From contig CM073321.1 in assembly GCA_037043015.1 (NCBI GenBank), positions 20,705,001-20,769,000 on the forward strand: a DNA stretch of 64,000 nt, given 5' to 3'. This DNA is from Bryum argenteum (taxonomy: Eukaryota; Streptophyta; Bryopsida; Bryales; Bryaceae). Of the stretch, positions 12,651 to 24,394 are shown in pieces. A program made the translations under genes and the position numbers. Under the pieces are notes generated by a model. It was not told the origin of the DNA and did no database searches. It worked only from the letters and a program-made list of their open reading frames with translations. Position 1 is the stretch's first letter, and the number at the start of each line of letters is the position of its first letter.

Positions 12651-14028
12651 GTGGGGTAGCAAAAGGAGACAAAGCGGTCCATGCAAGACATCACAAGAGC
12701 ATTTGGAAACCAAGCCATCTAAACCACCAGAGAAGTTATCGATAAAACCTGCCAAACATGTGAAGAGACGAGGGTTGTGGACTAAAGAAGCCATGAGAGC
12801 AGCACTTTCAGATATAGAAAATGGAAGGATGAAGATAAGAGAGGCATCACGATATCATTTCATTCCGAGAGTCAAGCACTCGTGCTTGGCAAGGTGGGAA
12901 GGTGAAATCAAAGAAAAGTGGTCCAGATACGGTTCTTACGAGTGAAGAGGAAAATCTGCTCGTAGAGTGGTGTGAAAATAGGCAGAATGTTGCTCATTGT
13001 GTTTCATTGACCCTTCTTAAGGGCAAAGTGAAACATATTTGCAATGAAAGAGCTACACCTTTTTACAATGGCACTCCTGGACGGAGTTGGTGGCACTGGT
13101 TTCAACGGCGACACCCTCACCTGGTGCTACAAAGACCAGAAGAATTGGACTTGTCAAGGGCAAAAGGTTTATCTAAAGACGCATGTGACCGATTTTACAA
13201 GTTTCTTGAAAAGATATACAAGGAAGGAAAATATCCACCTTGTAGGATTCGGAATGCTGATGAGTCGGGGTTGAGTGCAGCTCAAACGAATACCAGCATC
13301 AAAGTGATTGGAGTGAAAGGGTCAAAGAATGTCATGACTACCAATAGTAGCGATCGGCAGTAGATGACGATTCTAGTGTGCATAAATGCAATGGGGTACA
13401 ACATACCAAACCTTTACATTTTTAAATCGGGAGGTAGGAAGCGGCAAAACTATGTTTTGAGATGTAAACCGAATGCCAAAATGTCACTGCAAGAAAACGG
13501 ATGGATCAACGAAGAGATTTTCTGCGAATGGTTAGATCACTTTAGAGATTCGGTGCCTGGCGGGGTTTCTCCACAGAAGAAACATCTACTTTTGGTTGAT
13601 GGGCATAGTAGCCACATCAGTTACGATGTAGTGAATAAGGCAACAAGTTACGGTATTGATATTGCTATATTACCACCTCATACATCACACAAATTACAAC
13701 CCTTGGACGTTTCGATCTTTAAATCGTTCAAAAGTCATTTTAGCAGTATGAAAGAAAGATTTATAAACGCTAACGTAGCATGGTCAAATGGTTCCTTTGA
13801 CAAGTCCTATTTGGCTGAACTTGCAAGCAATGCACTTAGAGAAGCTCTTTCAGTATCTAACATCCAAGCTGGGTTTAGAAAAACTCGAATTTATCCTCTG
13901 AATATGCATGCCATGGATGAGGAAACTGGACCATCTACACTTTTTACTAGCTCGAAGACCATGAAAACTCAAGATACTATCATATCAGCTTCTCTAAGTG
14001 CCAATGGCATTGCTATGGAGACACACAC
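12651..14028 (+). pseudogene. pogo-type DDE transposase exon, possibly fused to the downstream SUMO protease
   Basis: The reading has a psq-type helix-turn-helix (RRGLWTKEAMRAALSDIENG, about 12760-12840), a Tc5/CENP-B-type second DNA-binding region (about 12940-13140, with GRSWWHWFQRRHPHL), and a DDE_1 core. The core acids are in NADESG (13257), LLLVDGHSSH (13590) and LQPLDVSIF (13698); the last two are 36 residues apart, a DDD triad as in pogo/Tigger. A one-base gain near 12870 shifts the frame just after HFIPR, and a TAG at 13361 replaces what is normally Trp in DRQWMTILV. Otherwise it is open. A possible acceptor (GTTTGCAG) at 12643-12650 suggests an upstream exon. The frame ends at a strong donor, GTAAGA at 14029, and joins in phase to the protease exon at 14127. 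No terminal inverted repeats were found. Confidence 0.8.
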
Positions 14029-14126
14029 GTAAGATTTATTTTATTTCATTGATCAGTGATGATTGCTTATTATTTAAATTGTAGTTCGTTGTGATTAACT
14101 AAAAGAGCATTGGTTGGATGGAACAG

Positions 14127-15607
14127 GGAATATGTAGGGCCTATTGAGATATCATGGGCAGATATCCATGCATTGGATCCAGAGCAGTTTCTAAATGACT
14201 CTGTCATTGATTTTTATATCAGGTTTTTCAAATCTCTAATCCCAAATTAATTTGATTTTTACCTCATTTATTATAAATTAGATATTTAAAAATAATTTCA
14301 TTGTCTCATGTCTTAATTATAGTGTGTTATGTCAATAGGCACATTCACAGTGAGCACATTCTTGACTTGGAATGGAAAGAGAGATTGTACTTCTTCAATT
14401 GCTTTTTTTATACAAAAGCAAAACATTCTTATGATTTTCGAGACCTCAGAAAGTGGACAAAGGGAATAAATATATTCTCAAAAGACTATCTTTTTGTTCC
14501 AATCCATGACAAGTAAGTGGCAAATATTTATTCTAATTTTTTGTGAGTTTCCATTGAATTCATCTGTGTGAGATTAATCGTTCCTAATTAAGTTTTCTTT
14601 TTAACAGTCTTCACTGGAGTCTTGCAATTATACAACCAGGCCGAAGGGGCCTTTTAGAACCGATAATAGTATACTTAAATTCCATGGATCAAGGCCATGA
14701 CACCAATGTGGTATGTGGCGTTCTTAAAAGGTATGTTGGAATACTCATGTCCTTTGATTCTACTGAGTTATAAATCAGTAGAAATGGCAATTGAAGATTG
14801 TCGACTGAAGTTTCAACTTGTTACCATGTAGTTAAGTATAGCATTGTTGTCAAGATGCTCAACTTACTTGTGGTGACCAATCACTTTTTATTTATAGATA
14901 TCTTGTCTCAGAGTTGCATTATTTATAGATATCTTGTCTCAGAATTGCTGGAGTTGTTGAAAAACAAAACCATGCAGTAACAACTCAAGGAATCTTGCAC
15001 AAAAGAGTAAAAGTAAGTATCTGAGCAAACTTTCAATATTAGTAAACTTGAGAATTGAGTTAACTTGTTGGGGTTCTAACTTATTCAACAGGTTCCTTTG
15101 CAGGAAAATGGTAGTGATTGTGGTCTCTTCTTGTTGCATTATATTGAGAAGTTTTTGGAAGATGCACCTCAAAAATTGATCTTCCAGAACCTGGATGAGC
15201 TGTTCACCTACAGTTGGTTTCCACCAACAGAAGCTTCGAACCTAAGAGAAAAAATCCAAGAAATGCTTCTGAAGCAAGTTGGAGCAAAGAATGTTGACTC
15301 TATCAACATTCTCACTAATGGTAAGTGTTTTTGAAATCATTGATTGTTGTTGATGTTCTCGTAAGCACTCTAATTAGGCTGTAACGTGATGTTGCTTAAG
15401 AAAAAGAAGCTAGCAAAAGAGTTTTTGAAGAAGTTAATGAAGACTCAAAAGAAGAAGATTGATCCTCGAATGAAGAAGGAATCAAAGAGCAATATCAACT
15501 ATTGCATGGTGAGAAAAAATGAATTTTCAGAGGTGCTTTCCAAAAGAGCAAGGACCTTTGTGACACCTTTCATCTCCCAAGAGATATCAAACTTAGTACC
15601 TACTTAA
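14127..15607 (+). CDS. ULP2: ULP2-type SUMO protease (C48 catalytic region), six exons
   Basis: Exons with matching phases: 14127-14222, 14339-14512, 14608-14730, 14943-15012, 15092-15320 and 15378-15607 (stop TAA). Diagnostic blocks are DPEQFLNDSVIDFYIR, RKWTKGINIFSKDYLFVP, LHWSLAII (catalytic His), QENGSDCGLFLLHY (oxyanion Gln and catalytic Cys) and FTYSWFPPTEAS, which follow plant ULP2A/B. Such enzymes remove SUMO from nuclear proteins. The usual Asp of the triad (LDS) reads Asn here (YLNSM, codon 14678-14680). The last exon is basic and lysine-rich. No in-frame start is present before exon 1; the gene continues upstream either into the transposase exon or into exons lost to the insertions. 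The catalytic part has no stop or frameshift when spliced as listed. Confidence 0.82.
14890..14951 (+). repeat. 31-bp duplication carrying two copies of a 3' splice site
   Basis: ATTTATAGATATCTTGTCTC followed by AG occurs at 14890 and again at 14921. Both copies offer a CAG acceptor (ending at 14911 and 14942). Only the second keeps the protease frame open (RIAGVVEKQNHAVTTQ); the first runs into a stop. Confidence 0.8.
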
Positions 15608-18377
15608 CCAGTGGTGGTAATATTAGTTTGAAGAAGCCGTCGATAGTGGTGGTTACGTTACTAAGCTCACAAGTTGATAAGAACATCGGACATGGAAGGT
15701 GGCTTTGGAGGCTACAATAGCTACTGTGGCTATGAACACTAGAAGTCATTGCAATTCTGGCTTAGAATAATCATACTTCAAGCAAAATTTAAATCAGTGA
15801 ATCGTTGTGGAACTCGATGTGGAATTTTTTGATGATTGGTGCTCTTAAACCAAAATTAACATGAAAACTTCTTGTAAATCTTAAAATAATCAACTACAAG
15901 GCACTCTAATTAGTAAGTGATTAGTAAGTTGATAAGATAATGTTGATGCGCAAACATAGGTACAGGATGCGCAATCATAGGTGATTGCAGACTTCGGAAG
16001 GGTGCCTCTGCATACTGTCACAACTTCTCGTGGCAAGGGCACATGCGGTCACAAAATCAAATTTTGGAAGGTTTTCTAAAGACGTAACTCATGCATCTTC
16101 AAATTTCGTATAAAAATCCTTCACAAAATCTCTAAATTGCAGTCACTAAAACTGAATGAATCCTTAAATGCGCAAGGATAGGTACATCTACCCTATGTCT
16201 CCGAAATAATGCCATTTGACCCGATTGAAAAGATCAAAAACTAAAACAACTGTATAGTTGGTAGTTATTACGGAAGATGTCCATGATATTGAAAATATGT
16301 GCCATTTAGAGACAAAAGCAAATATTCAAAAGAATTTTCATGTTTCTTTGAACATGGAATTACAAGAAGCGTTGAATTCAAAAGGGTTGTCAGTGCTGCA
16401 ACAAACTTCTGTAGCTCAGACCTAGTAACTCAAGATTTGTATCCACTCCAATGATCTTTGACGAAAATACTAATGAGTCCATATCAAAAATATAATTTCA
16501 TAATTTATAATTGCCTTCCCATCATGCCTTTGGCATCCTTTGCTGACAACTGATTTTTAAACTACGCTCATCGCCTTCCACACGTGCAGTTCATGAAAGT
16601 TTCAATCCTATTTGGGTTCGTGCCACCAAACATGTTTATCAGTATTCTTCCATTCTCTTATCAACTGCTTGTAAGCTCGCTCACTGTAAGCATTAATCTC
16701 TAATACAAATGGTTCCTCTTGTTTTCTGCCACGCCCACACAAATACTTTGAGAACTCTCGTCTTTACTGTAAAAAAGAAATTGAAAAAAATGCATTTTAT
16801 GCTCGTAGACTGACGTTTCTATTTTAAGTAACTCACATGGGCTCTAAATGACTTGTTTCTAGGGCGGTTGAGTTCCTCTTGTTTTTCTGCGGGGTCTAAA
16901 AGTAGGTCAATTTTTGTAACTTCTAGTAAGTCTTGAAACCATAGATACTTGAACTTGAATAACTCAAGATTCGCGAACCTTGTCCACGATCCAAGCGCCC
17001 GTTAGCTCATGCAAACCAAACCAGACCAAACAAAACCAAATCAAACCAAACCAATTCAAATAATTTGCCTTAATATATAGATCCAACATCTTAGGACCTC
17101 TCAACTCAATGTATCTAGCTTTCAGCTTTCATCAACACCTCATGCGGCCCAATCCGACCCACAATCCCCAAGTTCTTGTTCTAATAAATAATAAACTATC
17201 TACCTCAAAATATAAAGAGATTAGTGCAATTGGTGACTTCAAGATTAGACAAACAACATTGACCATAATGGAGACTTCCGTTGAACACTAACCTGCAAAT
17301 TTCAAAAAAAATACCCTTTCTGTATAGGAAAAAGGATGATTTGGTTCAAACACCCATCTCACAGTAATACCAGGATTTGATATTAAAAAATGATGGAGAC
17401 CATTTAAACCATATCCAACTATATCAATGAATAATCTAGACCATTAGAAAAATCAAATAATTTTAGCAAATCATGGTGTTCTTCTAAGTCAAAGGGAGTA
17501 GTATTGTGTTTGACTCTTTGTAAAGAACAGTGATATAAATATAACAGTATTTGACAACCTCTGTGTAATTGAGGATATTATAGTGCAAATCTTTATGAAA
17601 TTTCGACTCATGTTTTGACCTTTTGGTGGATAAGTACCATATGTCATAATTTCATTTCATTAATCGTTGAATTGCACTGGTAATGTGCTGACTGCAATTT
17701 CTAAGAAACTTCACTATTACCCAGGACAATCAACGCTTGGAGCCCAATCAACCATTTATAGTTATTCCCGAAATTTGAGGAGATAAAAAGGAATGACTTA
17801 AAAAATAAATCTTTGGAAAAAGTATTAAAAAATAAAACAATAAAAATCTCATAGAAAGTTGGCGAGTTGGCAACTACATCCAACTTATAAAACTTGATTT
17901 GGACTTATAGATTGTTTACAGCAAGCCTTCATGCAGAAATATCACAAGGTTTTCTTCCTGTAAGAAATCTTACTTATTTAGGAAATCACTTAGTACTCTT
18001 CTCGGGGTCAGTAACTTTTTTTTCTTTTTCCGATGAATATATAATTTTGGTCAAACCATATGCATAGTACTAAGTATGACAAATCAAAGTTTTATTCCAG
18101 ACCCTTTGGTTCTTAGCTTAAAAGGACAGTTGATTCGTCTACAGCATTTATCTGTCACGTTCAAAGCATCTGCGCATCTCACACCATGGCAAATTTGATA
18201 ATGCTTTCCAAGGTAAAGTTGTCATGTGCTTTTTTCACTTATCATGAGTTGATTGTCATTTGATAAATTTATTTATCATACGTTGCTAAGGAGCGTTGAT
18301 CTGCAGTGAATTGTACTCCTCAGTTATCGATAACTGCGTGCCGTATCTTCCTCCCATCTTAAATAAACTCCAGTTTC
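15608..18377. other. Intergenic stretch, mostly featureless
   Basis: The first few hundred bases are probably the 3' UTR of the protease gene. A motif like GATGCGCAAACATAGGTAC recurs in variants near 15950-16200. An AAACC-rich run lies at 17017-17060. Apart from the exon-like piece near 16608-16766 I see no gene, and no terminal repeat other than the copia target site. Confidence 0.5.
16608..16766 (-). pseudogene. Unrecognised exon-like reading
   Basis: On the minus strand, after an ACAG acceptor-like site, there is an open reading with protein-like composition. It contains REFSKYLCGRGRKQEEPFV and AYKQLIREWKNTDKHVWWHE and ends at a stop at 16608-16610. A second piece, PAEKQEELNRPRNKSFRAH, lies just upstream on that strand (about 16905-16845) and ends at a GTGAGT donor. 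The phases of the two pieces do not join simply. I do not recognise the family. It could be the 3' end of a decayed host gene. Confidence 0.3.
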
Positions 18378-18593
18378 TTTTAGAACAATCACAAACAGCA
18401 GTTAACGAAGAGTGAAATTGGGGCAACAAAAGCAAATAGTAAAAGGTGATGTGAAAAGGACATCTTCCATTTCGAGGGCATGTATGTATACAAGATTTTT
18501 TTTTCCCGCCCAGGATTCTTCGCAAGGATGGACAGATACTTTGTCATCCACATGATGGGCGGACAGATTTCATTCATCCTTTATGTTCTAAAA
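18378..18593 (-). repeat. 3' LTR of the copia element
   Basis: It is 216 bases long and differs from the partner at 23442-23657 at about three positions. Its ten terminal bases are perfect inverted repeats of each other. Confidence 0.9.
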
Positions 18594-21500
18594 CTCCCAC
18601 TCGACCTCATGTGCGCTTATGACAAAGTAACTGACTCCCACTTCAGAGTGCAAATGGGGGAGAGATCATGCAGCATGGCGATGAACACCAAGTTGATCTC
18701 GTAGCTGAAAGAATTGAGCTGGCGGTAAAGCCTTAATAAGGATATTTGCTGTTAGATCGTGAGTACACACGTAAGAGACACTGATGTCCCCGTTCGCGTG
18801 ATGTTCACGAATCACGTGATATTGAATATCAATATGCTTCGTTTTCTGATGATATTCGGGATTGAGGATGAGCCGAATAACTGATTGATTATCAGAGTAG
18901 AGCGGTGTGGGTCCACGCTGAGGGTAGCCCAGCCCAGCCAGAAGTCGTCTGCTCCAAATAATTTCTTTCGTGGCAACGTGGGCGGCTAGGTACTCAGCTT
19001 CTGTCGTGGATGAGGCGGTGCAGGGCTGCTTGCGACTAAGCCAGGCAACAGGACCGTGGTTGAGGATGAGTACAACACCCGAGCGTGATTTTCTGTCGTC
19101 AAGATCTTGGCCGTAATCTGCATCACAAAATGCTTGCAGTACATGAGGATTGTCAGTAGGAGAAAAACTGATGCCATACTCCTTCGTGGATTTGAGGTAG
19201 CAAGCGATCTTCTTCAAGGCGGTGCAATGTGACTACGTATAACAATGATTAAACCTTGCGCAACTACTGATAGCGAAAGCTATATCAGGTCGGGTGCCAA
19301 GGGCGGAAAAAGCTATGCTGCCCAACAGTTGCTTATACGGAAAAACAAGATCAGAGGGTTTCGCCTTATCATGATCAACTGCGATGGAAAGCTTGGAATT
19401 TGGATCGGCAGGCACTTGGACAGAGTGAAGATCAGTATAACCAAATTTTTGAAGAAGGCGCTCCACATATTGCGTTTGATCGAGAAAAAGAGAACGCGTG
19501 GCCCGGTTCCGGGTGATGTGTAAACCCACAAAGGTGTCAGGTTCATTACGTCGAATCTTGAAAACATCGTGCATTTCATCCAGGATGGAATGAATAGAAG
19601 CGATGTCAACAGAAGCCATGAGTTCGTCATCGACGAAGATGGCCAGTAAGATAATCGGGGTTTTTGTCGAGACGTAGATGCAAGGATCAGCATCTGTCGA
19701 TCGAAGTTGATGGTTGTGTAAAAACTGATTAAACCTCCGGTTCCAAACTCTCGAAGCTTGTCGTAATCCGTAGATAGATTTCTTCAAACGACAAACTTTT
19801 GTAGGATGGGACTTATCCTCAAAGTACGGTGGCTGCGTCATGTATAGCTCTTCGTCTATCTCCCCATGAAGAAAGGCAGTACACACATCGAATTGCACCA
19901 TGTTCAGATCGTTCCCTGCAACCAGAGAGAGGAGCGTACGGATAGAATCGAATTTAGCCACAAGACTAAAAGTTTCCGTAAAGTCGATACCGTATCTCTG
20001 AGTAAATCCGCGAGCGACTAGGCGGGCTTTGTATCGGTCGATCTGACCATGGGCGTTGTACTGAAGTTTGAATGTCCATTTACATGTGACTGGCTTGCGC
20101 TGAGGTGGAAGATCAGTGATTTCCCACGTTTCGTTCTCGAGCAGCGAACGGTATTCATCCTGCATGGCATCGATCCACATGGGAGCTTCGGCAGAAGACA
20201 AGGCCTCGGCCAGCGTGGGTGGTTCTAGGACAGTGTCGTTCGCAGTCGCAAGGCGTGTCATGAACGCCCAATCCCCATAGCGGTCATGAGAATAAGACAT
20301 GCGAGAGGGATTATCCAAGACTATTTGAAGATCTATACGATTGAGAGGATCGGCTTCATGAAGTAGAGATATAGAATTACATGATAGAGCAGTTGTAGAA
20401 ATGACAGCTGATGAGGGAACATGAAGGGAAGATGGTAACGTAACGACCTCAGTGGAGGAATCAGAAACTGGCGGAGCAGATAGAGAAGGGAACATAGTAG
20501 AATATGTGGAGGTAGGCAAGTTAAAAGCGACAGTAGTTGGTGGAGGAGAGAGGGAAGAAACAAGTTCAGGAAAAGTGACCTGACCATGCTCATTGAAAAT
20601 GACATCCCGAGTGATAACAACGTTATTCTTGGTGAAATCCCAGATTCTGTATGCCTTGGATTCGTCAGAGTATCCGACAAGCATGTCAGGCCAACTCTTG
20701 GGCTGCAACTTCGTCCTTGTGTGTTTCTCTGCATGGATGAATGCCGGGCAACCAAATATGCGTATGTGATTCAGTGATGGTTTTATTCCAAACCAAGCTT
20801 CGTAAGGAGTCGTTGTAGATCGAGTGAACGATGTCGTTCTATTCAGAACGTAGATAGCAGTTTGTACGGCTTCACCCCAAAATTTGAGTGGAATTTTAGG
20901 AGAATGCATCATGCTGCGAACCAACTCCATCGTTGTCCGGTTTTCTCTCTCTGCGGCACCATTCTGTTCGGGTGTGTAAGGAGCCGTAAGCTCTTGACGG
21001 ATTAGCTGTTCATCAAAAAACTGTTTGGCTCGTTTGCTGACGAATTCACCTCCACGGTCAGATCGGAGGACACGAACAGGGTGACCAGTGTCACGAAGTA
21101 CTTGACGAAAAGCTTGCTGAAGAGCAGATAAGGCATCGGACTTATGCTTGAGACAGAAGACTAGGCGGTAGCCAGTAGCATCATCTTTGAGTAAAAGCAC
21201 ATAAAAAGCTCCACCAATAGATTCAGTATCCATGGGACCCATTAGATCAGCGTGAATTAAGGCTCCGGGGTGAGTAGCAGTGGCACGAACAAGATTGACT
21301 GGAAATGGTGTCCGATGTTGTTTGCCGTAGCAGCAGCCTTCACAAAAGGTATCCGTGGGTGCGGCACTAGTAAGTTCGATGCCATGAGCCAAATCTCGGC
21401 GCACCAGCAACTTGATGGAGTCATAGTTGATATGACATAATCGAGCATGCCAGGTTTGAAGAGACTGGCGAGATTCTGCAACTGTGGCTGGACGGAATGA

Positions 21501-23441
21501 AGCTGCGACCAAAGCGGTCTCATTATGAGGAGAAAGTACCTGCAACTGAAGTTCGTACAAGTTGTTGTTCTGGAGAGTTCCTCGAAGAACTGGATTGCCG
21601 TTGTATATCATGGTGCATCCATGAAGAGAGAATATGGTCTGAACATGTTTGCGAGCCGCCTTGGGAATCGAGAACAGATTGGTTGCGAGGTTGGGAACAT
21701 GAAGCACACCAGCAATGTGTCCGGGTAACCAATGACCATCGATGAAGCGTTCGATAGAGATGTTCCCAATACCAGCAGCATATACGGGTTCCGAAGCAAT
21801 GCCTTGAATCGGCCAGTACGAGTCCGGAAACTTGACGTATGTGGCAAACCAGTCGCGATTGCCGGTCATGTGACTAGTTGCAGCACTGTCGGCATACCAA
21901 ATGGGATGAGAATATAGCTGGTGAGAATTACCAGAAGAAGCTATAGCGACGGTGGGAGAGCATTCATATGCCATGAAACCAGTATGTGTTTCTTCTGGAA
22001 TGGGAAGATCGGGAGTATCGGCACTGGCGGAAAAAGCATGAGCGGAAGATGCTGGAACTGCTGGCAACGATCGAGAACGACGGTTTTTGCGAAGTTCAAG
22101 CCTCTCTGCTTCAGTTAAATCTCGACACTCGCCTTGCCAGTGACCCGTACGACCGCAGTTGTGACAGGAAGTCGTTTTCTTCAGGTCATTGAAGTGCTTC
22201 AGCCGAGCTTGACGCTGCTATGGAGTTAGAGCGTTCGGTGTGGCTTGTGGCTGTTGAAAGGCAACTGGAGCGGTCGATGTCGAGCCAGGAGATCCCTTGT
22301 GCATCGGGTGAGGACAAGTGCTCCCACTGCAATGATGAGCACCGGTAGAGGTGGCGAGAGATGGTCGCTGAGAAATTCGCTTAGAAGTACTATAAAAGGC
22401 TTTCGTCACATCGACAGGTGCTAGTGCGGCACTTTGAAGCTTAGCCTCCTCTTTAACTAGACCGATGGAAAGATTTGCTATAGTCTTGTCCGAGGGCGAC
22501 GCTAATTCCCAGGCTGTAGTAAAAGCATTGAAATCGATGGGAAGGCTCGAAATTACTTTTGAGATAACAGCATCATCATCGAAAGTTTTCTCAGGGTTCA
22601 TGTCACGAAGCTGACTATTTACGTCATTTAGTTCAGATAGAAAAGATCGAATTCCCTTGGCCGCTAGGGGTTTGAGATCAAAGAACCGCTTCTGAAGGGA
22701 ATGAATCGAACTAATAGCACGTTTGTCGTAATGAAGTTGAAGGCTATGCCACATCTCGTGAGCAGAAGAAGCACCTAACAAGGGACGTACTAGGCTGCGA
22801 TCCATAGTTTGCACGAGAATATCCATTGCTTGTTGATCCCTTCGCTTCCAGTATCATCGAATCTTTAGATCGGCTTGCGGATCATATGGCTCCGTGCCTT
22901 CAGCAATAGTCAGCAGGTCTCGAGATCTGAAGATACATTGGATTTGAAACTTCCAGAGATTAAAGAAATCACCAGTAAACGGTGAAAGAGTGACAGGAGC
23001 AGTATCGATCGGGATGTCATGAAAAGCAGAGGTACCATTCTCAGCAGAGTGTAGTGTGTCCACTGGATCGAGAGAAGGATCAGCGGAAGGAACAGACGGT
23101 GAAGGCAGGACTTGACCGGAGCGAAGTGGTTTGACCATGGCGAGAAACAATTTGTAGCTCAAAAACTAAGCAGGTAACGTGATGAAAGAAATAAAAGATT
23201 CCTTGAAGGAAGAAAAGATTGCGCAGATAGGCGTATAGTGTGATAGAAAAGCAAGAAAAGATTCGCAGAAAGAAGAGAAGATTGCGAGGAACAAGAATCA
23301 CTGAAAGACAGGTAAAATCAAGAAACTGAAAAATACTAAGCGGTAATACTATCAAATGAACGCCAATTTGAGCAAGAAGTAGTTTAAAAGATAAAGCACG
23401 AGAAGCAGCGGCAATAGCGTAGGTGAGACAGGCCCACAACC

Positions 23442-23657
23442 TTTTAGAACAATCACAAACTGCAGTTAACGAAGAGTGAAACTGGGGCAACAAAAGCAAA
23501 TAGTAAAAGGTGATGTGAAAAGGACATCTTCCATTTCGAGGGCATGTATGTATACAAGATTTTTTTTTCCCGCCCAGGATTCTTCGCAAGGATGGACAGA
23601 TACTTTGTCATCCACATGATGGGCGGACAGATTTCATTCATCCGTTATGTTCTAAAA
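23442..23657 (-). repeat. 5' LTR of the copia element
   Basis: It is 216 bases long and begins, in element sense, with TTTTAGAACA. It is followed by the internal region, in which I see no standard initiator-Met primer site. Confidence 0.9.
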
Positions 23658-24394
23658 GTTTCCACCACAAAAACATTACCCTTGGCACGAATTTGAGAGA
23701 CAACAGTGGAAGGTGTTGCGACTCCTCTATATCCGTGTTTTATCTTCATTTTCGCAACACAGAAATACTTTTGCAGATCCGATTCAGAGAAAAAATTTTA
23801 AAAAATTCATTTTTATTTTTCGTCCTTTCACTCACTAAATAGGATAAATTTCACCTCTAAATTCTTCTCATGTAGAGGATTCCATCGTGATATTGGCCTG
23901 CAATGATAACATGCCGAGTGCTTGAAAACCCAACAACAAACCCTCTCTTCACTAAATATGCCATACCTTCTAGTTCTGAAATAAGTTTGAAATTTGTAAT
24001 ACACAAGGTAGGATTGATATGAGATCCAACCCAAGTCATTTTATCAAAAACGGAGCCTGAATGGAGAATATGGACTCTACAATTCTTCACCTTTCAACTG
24101 AAATCTTACACACTTTCAAACTTTTAGAGCAACATAAATTATATCATGTCATTCATCCCCCTACTGATGGACCCCCGCGGCCGCCCAGTGGCTAGTTATT
24201 AGGAAACCGAATCTGAAGCACCTGCTTGCAATTTCCGTGTTCAAAGCATCGAGTATTCAAATTAGGAGTAATCCAGAATTCTATGGCACTTTCATGGGAG
24301 TATGAGCCTAGCAACTAGGATAAGGATGAAGTCAAATTCCGCAAAGTACATAGAGAGCCAACTATTAAAGTCGTTTGCGAAAAACACCTATTGT

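Larger units (their letters stand above)
18378..23657 (-). mobile_element. Ty1/copia retrotransposon, nearly whole
   Basis: A minus-strand element bounded by 216-base LTRs (18378-18593 and 23442-23657) and a perfect 5-bp target duplication, GTTTC (18373-18377 and 23658-23662). The LTRs differ at only about three positions, so insertion is recent. Parts in element order: gag (about 23162-22218), CCHC knuckle CHNCGRTGHWQGEC (near 22140), then a long open frame (22067-19233) with integrase (HADLMGPMD, RSDRGGEF) and reverse transcriptase (FDVCTAFLHGEIDEELYM, FVDDELMA), then RNase H (19217-18666, with TEAEYLA and KHIDIQYH). About three breaks separate the reading blocks. The LTR ends are TTTTAGAACA and TGTTCTAAAA rather than TG/CA. 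A purine-rich GAGTGGGAG lies next to the 3' LTR. Confidence 0.93.

Noticed and set aside
24165-24260. Possible tRNA-like segment with GCGGCCGCCCAGTGG
   Set aside because: No acceptor stem pairing and no T-arm consensus were found.
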